A DNA stretch of 64,000 bases from Polydactylus sextarius (lineage: Eukaryota; Chordata; Actinopteri; Polynemidae), in NCBI GenBank assembly GCA_016801845.1, contig CM028916.1:18723514-18787513 (forward strand), written 5' to 3'. The position numbers were made by a program, and so were the translations under genes. This document shows positions 47,301 through 59,900 of the stretch, piece after piece (position 1 is the stretch's first letter; each line of letters starts with the position of its first letter). The notes below the pieces were generated by a model. That model saw nothing but the letters and a program-made list of their open reading frames with translations. It had not been told where the DNA came from and did not search any database.

Positions 47301-50300
47301 ACACTCGCACACACTCACACACACTTGAAGCAGCATTCAGACTGGGGTTAAGAGGAACTGCCAAAGCTGCTAAATGTGTATAGTTCTTACAAACAATAAA
47401 CTGTGTTTGCAATTCTATAGCAGAGATACTGAAATATACTCAGCAGATAATTATGGGTCTGATGTGACATGGCTCTTCTGCAAGGTCATTACCAAGCAAC
47501 CCATGTTTTCTGAGGTCTGGCAGAAACATACACACACACTCCAACTCACACACTTACAAAGAGAGAGAGAGAGAGGGAGAGAGCTACAGAGAGAGCATCC
47601 CTTTGACCCAAAGACACAAACTTCACCTTTCCATGTAACCATTTAACCACATCCCAAAATTAAAGATTAATATTACAAAACCAACCCCTGAAAGTTGAAA
47701 TTCATTTTGTTAAAAAGAAAACAAAATCATTTTCCCTCGCGCACACAGATGATACAGAGGCATGGTCAAGGAGGAAAACTCACCTGTGGTAACAAACTCT
47801 GCTGCCTAAAGATGGAGAGACCGATTCCCCAGAGAGCTGCCCTCTGCTCCTTTACAACTCACACACATGCCAGCGGATAGCATCCTGCTCAAAACAAGCT
47901 GCTCTCCTCCTTTCTCCCTCTCTTCCTCTCACACACAGTCAGTCGCCTCAATGCCTCTCTCTCTCTCTCTCTCTCGCTGCAATTGAGCCAAGAGCCAAAG
48001 CACTCTCCCCTCACAGGTTACCACGGTGATCTCAGCCTCTGTGTGACTGACTGAGATACTCCAGTGGAGGACAGAGCACGATGGAGAGAGACACAGAAAG
48101 CCACCAGAGGGGGGAAAGAAAGGAGTTGGGAGGGTGAAGAGGGAGGGAGGAAAGGAAGGAGGCTGAAAAAAGACACAACATGGCCAATAAAGGAGAGAGG
48201 AAGTGGGCAAGAGAAATGTAGTGATGGTGAAAAGAGAAGAATAATAAATGAGGCAAAGGGGGAAAAGAGTAAAGACTTACAATTACAGGTTGGTATAATC
48301 CACAGCCATATAACCATTAGCTGTTTGATACAATGTGTATTTACATGTATCAGCCAGAAACCTCAAGCTGTTTTACATTTACAGCTTGTTTATTCATCTT
48401 GGTGTTAGAATTATGAAGCAGCGCTTTTTTTCTTTCATCCTTTCATCAAACACATGACTGCATTCATCTTGTAGCTTTCTAGTCCTCACCACACACAAAC
48501 ACAGGCACACAAATTAGCCCATGTGCACATGCACGCACACACACATGCACACGCACACACACACACACACACTCATTCACAAACATAAAATACAAAGATC
48601 CTTTCACTACAAGCTGAATAAGATTGAAAAGAGGACAACCTTGGGCTATGTTTTCTGGTTTATGTCTGCTGTCCTAAAATAGACAGCACAGAGGGAGACT
48701 GAGTGCACTTAGTTGACAAACAAAACACTACAAGCCCAATAACACGACAGCACACATGCTTTAATAACCAATTATCAATCCCGCTTTTATATTTTCCTGT
48801 GGCATAAAAGTGAAATATCACGTTTTCATTAACCCAATTTATCATCATCCAGCGACAGATATTCTGAAAAGGTCAATGTTTTTCTGATAAATTCACAGAT
48901 GAATAGATCAAATCTGTTTTGCACAAACGGCAGAGAGCTGTCAAAACAGCATTTCTTTTTCGGAGTTGTGTTTTAGACAGAAAGGGTTTGTACACAGGAA
49001 AAACAATTTTCACACTAAAGTGTTATGACCTCCACTCTTTATCATTATCAACAACATAGACATTTTAAAGCCGTTCATAATATACTGTTACTAAAGCCTT
49101 TACTATGTAGAAATGCTGCATGATTTATTCAATACTTTATACAAATCAGCATACTAACTAAAGCCACACAAACACTATTTTATTACTGTAAAAAAAAAAA
49201 AAACACATTAGGGGATGGAAATAAAAGTCTGTCCAACAAAGGGACAGTGAGAAGTTTGCTTGAGGTTGCTTGACTGAACCCGTCGAGCAGACACTTGTAG
49301 TCTATGGGTGCTGACTCAAAAGCCACAATACACTGCCCCACTGCTCTGCCAGGACTTCCTCTCTTAGTAAATGGAGAGACTAACCTCAACAAGGAGGCCC
49401 ACAGAGAGGCAGCTACTATAATGCCAACCTCCCAGATAGTCCAGTGTCAGTGTCCAGGGCAAAGGCATGTTACTGAAGGCTTATTGTTTATACTAAGAGC
49501 TTTGTATGATATAACATCTGTTTGTCTGCTGAATGTGAATTTTTATGTGACATTAATCAGTATTAGTTAAATGTTACCTGTCTGTGTCTATCGTAAAGTC
49601 TCCATGACTTGATTTCTGCAAAGCTTACCTGCACTTCTTGTGCATTTTGCTTTGCTTAATATTTATATATCTATAGATCGTAAAATCTATAGCTATATAC
49701 AGTAGATATCATTATTTCGCTATATTACTATTGGTAATATTATAATATATACCAATTTCCTAATGTTCTTTAAACAAATTTACTTAAAAATAAAACTGTC
49801 ATAAAATGTTTTTGTTATTTCGACTTATTTCGACTTTTCATTGCACAAAAAGCACAGATAATACTGTTAATGTGTGTTAACAACTAGAACCGGATTGCTA
49901 TCAGTTACACCTCTCTCTCCTTATATTACCTCAGATGTTTATTTAGCTGTGGAGCAACAGGCAGTGTTATGGTGCACAGCCCTCTTGTGGTTAACAGCAC
50001 AACTGCAATATCTGTAAAATTTTCAGTTTCAAACAGGAAGCTCTTCCCCCAATGGAAACCATTTGGTAAACTACCAAGACAGTGTTGGTGCTGAATCATG
50101 AATCTCTTAAACACACTCTCTCTCTCTCTTGCTGTGTCTCACCTCCCAGAGGCTCTTGAACTCTCTCTGTTCGATGCGGAGCAGCTCACTGGTCTCTCTG
50201 CTGACAATGGTAGCATGGCGTGGTGTGTTGTCCAGGATCGACTCCCCGAACGCCGTCCCAATTCCCAGTGTACAGATAGTGACTGCATCCTGCGCACAAA

Positions 50301-53051
50301 CACGACATAATTGTTTAAATTACTGCTGCCACACAGTGGTAATGGTGCTGGGAGCTGTAATAAGGAGCAACCCGTCCAAGGTTTTATTTATGAATATGGA
50401 CAGACATGGAGAGCAGACTGATGCAGCAGACTGATGCATGATAATTAATGCAAATCAATTCAAATATAAGGGATTGCTAAACTGAGTCTCCTAGAGAGCC
50501 TAGAGAAAAAAGATCCCTAGATTCTGGATATAAATGGGCAAGCTAAAGACAAGCAAATACACATGCATACATATATACCCACACTCCCTGCTGATTTAGA
50601 CAAATAATCTGTAAGCTATGGAAACCTTTTCAGCTGTCCAAACGGGCATTTCAAATATAGCCACAGAAACTAGGCCAGCGATGGCACTTTAGGGCTACAT
50701 ACAGTACATGAAAAGGATATTTCACAATGGAGAGGCTTCTTTCTTATCTCCATCTTTCACTCAGAAACAAATCTCTCTCTCTCTCTCTCTGTATTCTCCC
50801 ACGTCATTCCTCTGCTCTGTATGTACAGTATAACCCCATTTCCACGCTCATAATGGCTATAAAATGCGTAGCAGAAAGCACAATTCTCAGTGGATTTTTT
50901 TTTCTCTGTTGTGGCAGCTTTTCTCCAGCATATTTAAGCAGGGAGACATGAGCTAATGTAGTAGAACAATGTGAGTATTGAGGAGAGCCATGCAGGACTC
51001 GCTCTCTAAAACGAAGGGCACTTATATATAGCAGCCTGCATCTTGACCGAGAAGGTTATTATAGAAATAGTACAAGAGCAAAAAGGACAACAGCAGATGT
51101 GACAACTATGTTTAAGACTCAATGCATAATTTATTTATTCATTCGTGATTTAAAGGTTTTACAGGAAAAAAAAACACAACTAAGAAACTCATTATGTATG
51201 TGTATATGTGTTTATATGCTCCAGTCTGAACTCTACTTCATGAGGTTGAACTTGTTGATACCTGGTGGTTGGCTGTTTCTGACACTTTGACATCAAGGGA
51301 CCCAGAGAGAACAGCGTACCAGCTGGTGCCTATGTCTCCCTGTCGAAATACTGAAAACACAACAGAGTAACAGAATGTCAAAACACATCCAGTACAGTAT
51401 AGGGTACACATTTCATTCAGTGGATTATTGATTCATTCATAAAACATTATGCTGGGCTTGACAGGGCCACGCACACATGTTTAAATGTGACTGAGTATAT
51501 AAACATCCCTCTGAGACAATTATTATTATTATTCACCACTATTACTCTTAACTAATTGGTGCTGCTGTGGTTACAACAACACTACACCTATGGATCTCGC
51601 TGCTATTATTGTCTAATATAATGTTATTATAACTAATATAATCAAAAGACAACATATACAGCTACATGTACATATATACTCTCTCCCCATGTCAACCAGT
51701 CGAGACAGGTTCTTCTCTTGACTCAAAATGCTTGCTCATTGTGGAAACTGTTGGCTTTCTGTCTATAGCACCGTAATGTCCAGACTTTATTTTCTAATTT
51801 GCCAGAGGATAATTTATGTTGTTACTTGATTCTGCAAAAATAAAATTAAAGAATTTGTAGATACTGTATAATGATTTTAAAAAGTATTTGCTGAGGTTTA
51901 AAGCTTAAAATAATTAGTAAGTTAATCATCACATTGACTGACAACATTAATCATAAACAATTTGAGAAATTAATTCATTCATTAATATGGGAAAATGCCA
52001 CATCTTTACTGGTTCCTGCCTCTCAGATATGAGGATTTACTCAGTTATGTGTTTCTTTCTTTTTATTTCTCAGTGAACATTTAGTATATTTCCTTTCTGG
52101 AAAATTCTGGTGAATAATCATAAGCATCTTACTGTTTTCTAGTGATTAATGCACTAAACTATTAGTAGAGAAAATAACTGACAGATTACTCATCAACATA
52201 ATGATTTAATAATGATAAAGATAATGCTTTAGCTGCTGCTCTGAAAAGGCTCTGAAGAACATAATTGTATCCAGTTATATAATATAATATTTGCACTCCT
52301 TATGTGCATATGTGAATTTGCATTTCAATGCATCATGCTTCAAACAGGTTTAAGAGGACAGCTAAGATGTTCTGCAGCATCACTATCAGCATGCATACAG
52401 TATACATACAATATAAAGCGAGCCGCTCTCTGTGAATAGTGTGTGGTGTGTACATACATGTGATGCCTTTCTCCAGGCATTCGTAGAAGGCACAGGCACA
52501 GATCTGCAGTAAAAGCGGAGACGGGAACTTCTGAAAGGCTTTGACCTCTCTGAGCCTGGTCAGAATAATATCCACATCCTCTCCTGAGCGTTCAGAGGGC
52601 CTATGCAGAGAAGACTCACCATTACCTCTTAAATTAGGTGTTCAATAGGCATATAAGAGGGGTTGCATGATGATTAACTGCATGATGTAACTTGCTCTAT
52701 GTGATGGATTATCCTGAAGAGTAGGAAATCAATCAAAGATCTACACCGTGGTAAGGTCTTGTCATTAAGGTAATATACTAAAACATGAAACATTAGTGGC
52801 ATTAGTCTTTAAGTTAAAAGACAGCACTGTTGTTTTGGTATTATCTACACATTTGTATGTGTGTATGGGTGAGTGTGTGTGTTGCTCCATTGTTGGGCCT
52901 GGTGTCTTAGTGATAACAGTAGAGAGCTCCAGGCGTTACTTCTCTCAGCTCAGACCCCCCACGGGGTGTTGATGTAAGATCTTATTTGTGCTGGAGATAT
53001 TTCTAATATGCTTAAATCTGAATGCATGCACACATGCACACGCACAGGCAT

Positions 53052-53085
<34 letters not shown>

Positions 53086-55161
53086 CACTGTTCATCATTT
53101 ATGCTAGCACACAGACACAAGAATGCACTGAGGTTTTCATCTGAAAGTTTAAACCTTCTGCTTTGCAGCATGGTGCTGAAAAACTACAGAACCAGGAAAC
53201 ATCTCAGAGTAACACACACTACAGCTCAGCCCATTCATTCACATAGTTTCACTTTTCTAGTGACTCATCCTTACACGTGTGTGTCTATGTGTGTGCTCAA
53301 ACAGAATAACTAATGTACCGTGGGCTTCCTTCGCAGACAGGAGACTATCTATCCCCTCTCCTCCTCCTTCACCTTCTTCCCTCGCTCCCAGCTCTCTCAT
53401 CTTTGTCTGTCTCCACTAAACATTTCTCTAATCTCCATCCATTTTCCTTCTCTCCCCTCTCAAGACTCTCCTGTGTCTCCCAGGAACACAACAGGCAAGA
53501 TAGAAAAGAACAAATGATGCCTCTTCTTCTTTAAACTCTCCATTTTTTCCTCTCCATTAGTGGCACAAACCACGTTTCTCTTCCATCCATTAAGTCCCAC
53601 GACTAATACACCCTCACACACTATCATCTCATTATTATCCCTGTATTTCTGCTTTGTAAGCTCAAAGGCAGCAATGACTCCCTCTTTACCCACTCTCACA
53701 CACACATGCAGACACACACACACGCACATGCACTCACACACACACACATGCGCATACAGTGATAAACACACATATTTGTGTCCCCAAGCGGTAGATTGTC
53801 CTCAGTAGCCAGGACGGTACTCCCAGATAAACACAGACTACGCCTAAAGGGCTGCACTGCACTACACATCTTTCGGTCCCACAACATCTGCCATGAGCTC
53901 AGAGCGAATACAGACAGGTCTTCTCTTTCTCTTGCTCACTCTGTCTTTCACTCCCTTTTTTCATGTCTGACTCATCCTCCCATCATCCACCTACTGCCTG
54001 CATGTCAGCCCTGGGTACTCCAACAGAGCGTCATATCCTAGCGTAGGCCGGGTTAATGGTTTAGACAGGTGGACTCCCACACACTGCAACATGAAGAGAC
54101 AGGGAGGTTAACTCTTCAGGGTTAAATGGGTAATTCAGACACCACCTTTCACCCTTTTGTCTACAGTGAAACTGTAAAGATCTGTCATGTATAATCCCCA
54201 GGTTAAAGCATTTTTTTCTTGTTCTTTATCTTATTCTCATGCTCACTTGTTCCTGCCTGTCCAGAGGAATCTGGCATCAGTGTGCGACGGATGCGACCTG
54301 AGAGCTCTTCACCTCGTTTCACTCTTCCTCTTTTGATCTCCCTTTCCTCTCCTTGTCTTGACTCCTTCCTCAGCTGCTGCCGCTGCCCCCTACCCCCATC
54401 CATGTCAGCAAAGATCTCAGCTTTCAAACACAAATTACAACTAAACCTGTGCACACACACAGAGGATATATACAGATCGCCCTGCATGAGAGACACCAGA
54501 AGGTTCTGCAGATTGTTTTAGGAATCATCCATCTGTTTCCAGACAAATAAATCATAGGTTGATTTGTGGCAACTAACCAAAAATATCAGATGGCCTCAAC
54601 ACGGATTTCCTGAGCTGACAGATAAATATGTTACTGTAGCTGAGACTCTTGAATTGTATGTACACAGTTCTTTCAACACCCGTCTCTAACACCACTAACA
54701 ACCTGAGATCTTGTTAGAAACACTGAATATGAATCAGCAAATATGGCTCATTTTACAATTCACACACATAGCATGGTTATATTTACTAATTAACCTATGT
54801 AGGAGACAGTAGGTCTAATTGTCTTGGACTGATTATTTACTGTCATCTGAGAATGCATGAGCTGCCCACAAAGATCTGTGCCACTATTCTCCTGCAGTGA
54901 CACTAAAACAAAGCTTGTCTCATGTGTGTGTGTGTGTGTGTGTATGTGTTGACTACCTGCCTGGAGCTGCGCTGAACAAAACAAATCAGATCTTATCTCA
55001 CATACTTCACACTCCCTGGCAGTAAATGTCCTCAGACAGATATATTAGAGACAGTCATATCTTAACCTCTTGTCTCTTTTCACCTTACCCCCACCCCCTC
55101 CATGCCTCTCACTCTTCACTCGCTCGCATCAACAGTTACTGGAGACGAAAGCTCCCGAACA

Positions 55162-55223
<62 letters not shown>

Positions 55224-56777
55224 TGGATATTGATTGAATAAAAAGGGTAAAGATGAGGAGCACTCAGATCTCCATAATAAGATCCTGTCCCTGTCTACTC
55301 TCTAGACTTATTGACACCCACATACCACTGATTCATTGCTACATTTAGTTTAACATATTCAGCATCTTAGCCTTCAGTTTGTTGGATGTTTTTATCCTCA
55401 ACACCACTTTAGTCAACATTTTTGGCACAGTAATGATCACAGAATGATCCATATTTAACAACAAATTAAGCATAATCACAGAGTTAACCAACTCATTTTC
55501 ATTCAGTTCAAGGGAAAAAAAAAATAGTGATTAGAGTGTTTTATGGCAGCAAAGTGAGTATCTGTGGTCATTGGGCTGCCAGTGAATGAGTCATTTGGAA
55601 TGAGTAAGACTATTTTCTAAAATGTAATAAAACAAACAATTACTTGAGGAATAATCAAATCAACAAATGTGAAAAATATTGTTATTTGAGTTGAGAGTAC
55701 AAAGTCTAGACTACAAGCAGTGCATTCAGATCATACATCCAGGTGAGGATGAGAAAAGACAAGATGGTAGCTTCAGGTTGCCAATGGTAACATGAGGATG
55801 TGTCATAGTGAGGTGTGTACAGTATGTGTGGGTGTATAAGCCGTTGGGTGCATGTCTTATTATTCTTTTTTTTAAGGGTGAGCTGCATCATCATATCATG
55901 TATCATAGTCAGCTGCAGTAATTAGACTGTAGATGCCCTTTCCTCTTGTTTATTTATTTAAACCCTCTCCCTTGGTGACTCTGCTTTTTCAGCAGCTTTA
56001 TGTCATCTGTACAAGTAAAGTGGCCTAGAGGGTTTAAAACACAACTTAAACCTTAACACACGAGGATAAGAGGCGTTAAAGAATAAACTGAATTGACTGT
56101 TGAGTTACTCTAACCTGTTCTGCTCAGATAGATCCAGCCTCACATGCAGCACAGTGGCAAAAAACAAGGCGCTGACCTGCCTCTAATCCTCAGGATCTGC
56201 TCATCACTATAACACATGCGGCCCGGTGCTAAATTCACAATGCAAAGCTATTTGATTTCAGCAGACAGACATAAACCATGTGCGTCTAATTATCCATCTC
56301 TCACAGCTCATGCGGCGCAGAGACATCCCGGTGAACCTCGAAGCCACCAACGCCTTTTTGACCGAGGAGATACAATAACAGGCTTTTTCTTAAAAAAAAA
56401 AAAAAAAAGACAAAAAGAAAAGCATGTGTATTGTTGTGCACTGCAGCCTATACCACCACGGGATGATGAGTAGCTCGCGCATTGGTGGAAAAAGACAGTA
56501 ACCTTTGTAATGTTATAAACAAGGCGCATCGCGCTATTATTGCACACTCACACTGCACACGCAGCACGATCGCCGGTTCACATTCATCACGTTTACGTGG
56601 ACGAATGAATGAAACGAGAGGTTTAGAGAAAACAACGATCATCGTGGCCGCGCGTGGATCCGAGGCGTTGAAGCGTATGGACGCGTGTCCGTGGAGTGGA
56701 CTCACCCACCTTTTATCCAGACAGCAGATCCACTCCGCTGACGGAGACGAGTTAGGGGACGTCTGCACCGCTACCAT
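36524..56777 (-). CDS. rapgef4: Rap guanine nucleotide exchange factor 4 (EPAC2)
   Basis: This is a cAMP-activated exchange factor for Rap1/Rap2, acting at membranes in exocytosis and neuronal signalling. I placed 30 exons from the ATG at 56775-56777 (MVAVQTSPNSSPSAEWICCL) to the TGA at 36524-36526. They total 2991 nt, 996 residues, against 1011 in human. The domain order is complete: CNB-A, DEP, CNB-B, hinge, REM, RA and CDC25 homology, ending IDNQRALTQLSYRLEPRRT. Phosphate-binding cassettes read GESILDNTPRHATIV in CNB-A and GKLALVTDSPRAASIV in CNB-B. All junctions are GT-AG except intron 16, which is AT-AC. The small difference from human length comes mainly from shorter linkers in exons 6 and 14. 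The gene is head-to-tail with ZAK, as in human 2q31. Confidence 0.97.
39665..41778 (-). CDS. rapgef4: EPAC2 REM domain and following linker (exons 15-20)
   Basis: Exons are 41693-41778, 41108-41186, 40134-40284, 39948-40036, 39824-39851 and 39665-39740. They encode YTVISGTPEKILDHFLETMR, DDFVLMHCVFMTNSQLCPLL, MAHYHAASPPGSEQERLEYA and ELYGSLSNDSRTLRALKDLV. The short HSEEAKSSKK comes from a 28-nt microexon, and RLQKKQPIRNQDD closes the linker. The junction between the second and third of these exons works only if the intron is AT-AC. Confidence 0.94.
40285..41107 (-). other. rapgef4: Minor-spliceosome (U12-type) AT-AC intron of RAPGEF4
   Basis: Read on the minus strand, the intron starts ATATCCTTTC at 41107, the U12-type AT-AC 5' consensus. 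It ends TTTGCAC at 40285. A branch-like TCTTTAAC at 40303-40296 places its adenosine 12 nt before the end, within the usual U12 spacing. Splicing at these points joins GCACA to CTACCAT and gives LLMAHYHAASPPG, matching human LVAHYHAQPSQG. No GT-AG alternative restores that sequence. Confidence 0.85.
41868..44296 (-). CDS. rapgef4: EPAC2 CNB-B and hinge (exons 10-14)
   Basis: Exons are 44212-44296, 43456-43516, 42862-42938, 42264-42410 and 41868-41962. They encode IIYDELLHIKALAHLSNT, ELASVVIFESHAKAGTVLFN, GTSWYIILKGSVNVVIYGK and the cassette FGKLALVTDSPRAASIVLRE. That cassette includes the Arg that contacts the cAMP phosphate. The hinge EQAVLVLEKSP follows. The 61-nt exon 11 ends at the strong donor T/GTGAGT, which restores VLFN. 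Confidence 0.95.
44299..44326. repeat. (AC)14 microsatellite abutting RAPGEF4 exon 10 acceptor
   Basis: On the minus strand this is a GT tract running straight into TAG at the acceptor of exon 44212-44296. Confidence 0.95.
44482..45541 (-). CDS. rapgef4: EPAC2 DEP domain (exons 7-9)
   Basis: Exons are 45435-45541, 45167-45288 and 44482-44665. The DEP domain, which targets EPAC to membranes, begins [20 protein letters not shown] and continues QCCVGTELVDWLVLQ, then AVGMWQALLEEGVLNHVDQE and FQDKYLFYRFLDDEEED. An acidic stretch follows. Phases rejoin Arg, Val and Ser codons correctly. Confidence 0.95.
46522..56777 (-). CDS. rapgef4: EPAC2 N-terminus, CNB-A and linker (exons 1-6)
   Basis: Exons are 56710-56777, 52458-52600, 51262-51350, 50143-50289, 46979-47051 and 46522-46577. 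They encode the start MVAVQTSPNSSPSAEWICCL, then EDVDIILTRLREVKAFQKF, the beta-roll LFRQGDIGTSWYAVLSGSLD and the cassette FGESILDNTPRHATIV. CNB-A is the low-affinity cAMP domain specific to EPAC2 and absent from EPAC1. Its presence excludes RAPGEF3. The linker of exons 5-6 (MESGSNND, then RLADKDNMNSDSTNKAHNK) is shorter than the human one. Confidence 0.95.
47052..50142 (-). other. rapgef4: RAPGEF4 intron 4, 3.1 kb
   Basis: This intron separates the CNB-A exons from the linker. It contains CT and GA tracts near 47555-47580 and 47960-47976, CA-rich sequence near 48536-48572, and an AT-rich part. Mammalian EPAC2B starts from an internal promoter in this part of the gene, but I could not identify an equivalent first exon here. 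Confidence 0.5.
52601..56709 (-). other. rapgef4: RAPGEF4 intron 1, 4.1 kb
   Basis: The intron carries CA microsatellites at 53055-53084 and 55165-55220 and a TG tract near 54924-54942. No coding exon is recognisable. Confidence 0.6.
55165..55220. repeat. (AC)28 microsatellite
   Basis: A perfect 56-bp tract in RAPGEF4 intron 1. Confidence 0.97.
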
Positions 56778-56969
56778 CTTCCCCCGGCCGAGTGTATGTG
56801 TGTGTGATGCTACACAGCGGAGGAGGCTTCCCGGTTGTCGGTGGTCGTTAATGAGTGTGAGCTCTGACTGCGCCCCCTCCCCTCCCCGCCCCTCTGCTGC
56901 GAGCCGCCTCACGCCACTACAGGCTGATGCTGCTGCTGATGCTGCCTTCATCAATGCATACGGATGAGC
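56778..56969 (-). promoter_or_regulatory. rapgef4: RAPGEF4 5' UTR and CpG-rich promoter
   Basis: Sequence around and upstream of the start ATG is CpG-rich from about 56530 to 56900, unlike the flanking AT-rich DNA. A TATAAA lies about 195 bp upstream of the ATG, which would give a 5' UTR of roughly 160 nt. Frames running through this GC-rich block on both strands are shadows. Confidence 0.55.
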
Positions 56970-56975
56970 TTTATA
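56970..56975 (-). promoter_or_regulatory. rapgef4: Candidate TATA box of RAPGEF4
   Basis: The minus strand reads GGCCTTATAAAGCTC, an upstream GC clamp with TATAAA, at a plausible distance from the start codon. A start site near 56940 would follow. Confidence 0.4.
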
Positions 56976-56999
56976 AGGCCAAGCAGTGCCACACAGTGC

Positions 57000-59900
57000 A
57001 GAGCATGCTCGAAACTAATGTGCGTTTTACTGACTTTGACCAACTCATATAACAGATCAGTTGCGGTGAACCTTTATTGTGAAACCTGTTGTGTTCACTA
57101 AATATAAAAAAAACATGTTGTCATCAGTAACTTCACTGTGACAGTATTGTGATAACACTATGGGTGTTAGAGGATGGTGGAGCACAGAGGCGTGGACACA
57201 CTGATGAGCCTGAGACACCCCCTGATTAGCTTACACGCTGTGTAGTGTCTTATTAGTGCCAAAATGTCACCACTGACAGTCAAACGTATGACTAATTATC
57301 ATCCATTGAGCTGCCTCAGTTTCAGGGTGTTTGTATGCTGGTTCACTGTCATGCTGTCATGACTCAGAGGGACAAATCCTCTGTTCCTCTCCTGCCGTGG
57401 CGAGTCAAAATGTCTGTTCTGAAAAAAGGCCTAGTGGGTGTGTGCTGTGGTCAAGGCTCCCTGATACTCTACACTACACTGTGTGTTTAAAGGGGTATAT
57501 TCCTCACATATTTTTACAGTGATGTAAACCTACTCAAATTAAAGCTGAAACATTGTTCAAATTCAAATTAAATGTGCTGAAGCTCAAATTCAAATACTTG
57601 CCTACATCTGGTCCGGAGTGTGTTTGTGGGATGTCACAAATTTAGGACAATAATACAGATTTAAAAAAAGAAAAAGAAAAATCATGATTGGACACATCTG
57701 CCAGATGTGTGATCTCCAATTATATTGTATACCGATATAACACAATATTGTATTTCCTTTTTTTCCATTTTTTGCCAAATGTCTTGTGATGATGATAACA
57801 GCATACACAAGCTGTATATGAACATCTTGTTTTGTGTAGACTAAATAAAGATCAATAGAAGAGGCAGCTGCTGTGGCTGAGAAGGATTCCTCGGGTGAAA
57901 TGACGTGTACAGCAACAACTAGAGCAGAGCAGCGTTAGATTCACTTGTTTTGTTTCAATCCAAATGATGAGAGCGAGGCAGTAGCAGCACCAGCAGCAGC
58001 AGAGATTCAGCCTGTCACCAGGACGTCCGCAGTCACCGCAGCAAAGGGAGGAAGAAAGAGGAGGAGGAGGAGGAGGCAGGGGAGGGCAGGGAGTAGTTGA
58101 TGAGGCACAGGGGTGTGTTAAACCTTTGGTCTTGCTTGCAACTGGAACCTATGTCCCAAGTGCATGAGAAATAGAGAGAATAACCGAGAGAACAAGATTG
58201 GTGAGAGGAATTAGGGCGATATATATGCTGTGTTCATGGTTTGCTCTGAAAAAGTGAGGCAGGGCAGATAGAGGGGAGCAAGGACTGTTTGTAACATGAT
58301 GGATGAGACTTGTGGGGGGAGGAAAATTATTACGGCAACTTAGGCGCCTATTTTCCTCTCACCTGGCACACTGACATGGTTTGAGCTGTTAGTTCAACTG
58401 CATCGGGTGAATTACAATGTGTGAATGTGTGAAGACACCTGTTGAAACTATGAGTGTGGATGTTAATAATTGCCTGACAACATCTGTTTTAAATGACACC
58501 TCAGGGGGAAGCTGAATATGTTTTTATATGGTTAAAAATGTACAACAGCATGAAAAAGGAACATAAGAGCGATGAATTTCATGGCAACAGGAATAAAAGA
58601 TGTTTCATCTTGATGTACAATTTAAAAAAACTAAAATAGTAACTTTAAACAAATAAATCCATATGTACATGTGAAGTTCCTACACGTAGAAATATCTATA
58701 CATAGAGTTGCCCTGGTACAAATTAAATCCATGCCTCTGTTGTGCCAAATCCCACATATTAATCTACACAGGATTACTCTCATTAACACTGATGTTAATA
58801 TTCTACATCTGCAGTACACACGTCTAGACACAGAGTGGCAGTATCACTGCTCATGGATTAATTAATGCATCAACACTTGAGCCATAAAAAACTGCTATTT
58901 AAAGGAAACATCAGAGTAATTCACTGTGTTAACTGTGCAGGGCTGCAAAGCTGCTTCATTGCTGCTTCATCGCTCATTTAAAATGCTGACTTGTGTGTTC
59001 GTCATCCCAGCCAAGGGTCAAATGTGTGTGTCTGCATTTAAACGTTTAGAGGATTGAGTGAAATTCCCTCGTGACATCAGGGAAATCTAAATATGGTCGA
59101 CTAAACAGATAACCATATGGGACATGACTGTCTGCCAAATGTAGCCTAAATGAGACACACACACACACTAACACACATTCTTATATTATAAACAGTATCT
59201 GTCTGACAGGATAAACACAGTATCTGTCTTTTACACCTAATGTACTTCTCTTTAAATTAACAGTGGTAATGTAGTGGGTGTTTATTATAATTAAAGTCAG
59301 TCACTAGTGTTGGTTTCCTAGATATAGACTAGTGACAAAGACAGATTAAAATAAAGTGCTCTCTGGTGGACAAACTGTGTAATGTCTACAGTCTCGTAGC
59401 TTTCTGTAGAGGTACCAACACAGGTTTATTAGCTCTGATTAAAGATGGTGGCTTAGCAGAACGTGATAAGTTAGTTTCTGCAAACTCACTACTTCCAACC
59501 TCAACACACACATCCAACTCATGTGTGTGTAGACACGAATGTCATTGTGTCTAAAGTGAGGAAAAAAAATCTTTGTGAGCCTAAAGAGGGAGGAACACAA
59601 ACTTCTGTGAAAGTCAAGGTGACCTGCTGGTGGAGGGGGAAATGGGAGTTGAGGATTATGTCAGCACACACAGATCCCTGTATTTCTCATTTCATCCGCT
59701 CACAACAGCCAATACAACTGCTGAGTTAAATAAAGGGGATGCATCATTATTCCACAACATTTATCACACCTGTAATTTACTATTTTCACCACCAGTACCT
59801 CTCAATTGATACTGTCACCTCAGTCATTCATATTTCAACCGGCTCAACGAATCCAGGTTAATTTTCTCTCTCCATCCTTTGTCTCTGTCTTCTTCTGTCT

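Noticed and set aside
53055..53084. Regular short repeats considered as a CRISPR-like array
   Set aside because: Simple dinucleotide runs without unique spacers, in a eukaryotic intron.
56448..56967. Overlapping open frames of 160-170 codons on both strands around the RAPGEF4 start
   Set aside because: The GC-rich promoter lacks stop codons by composition. The minus-strand frame contains the true start MVAVQTSP but its upstream part is untranslated leader.
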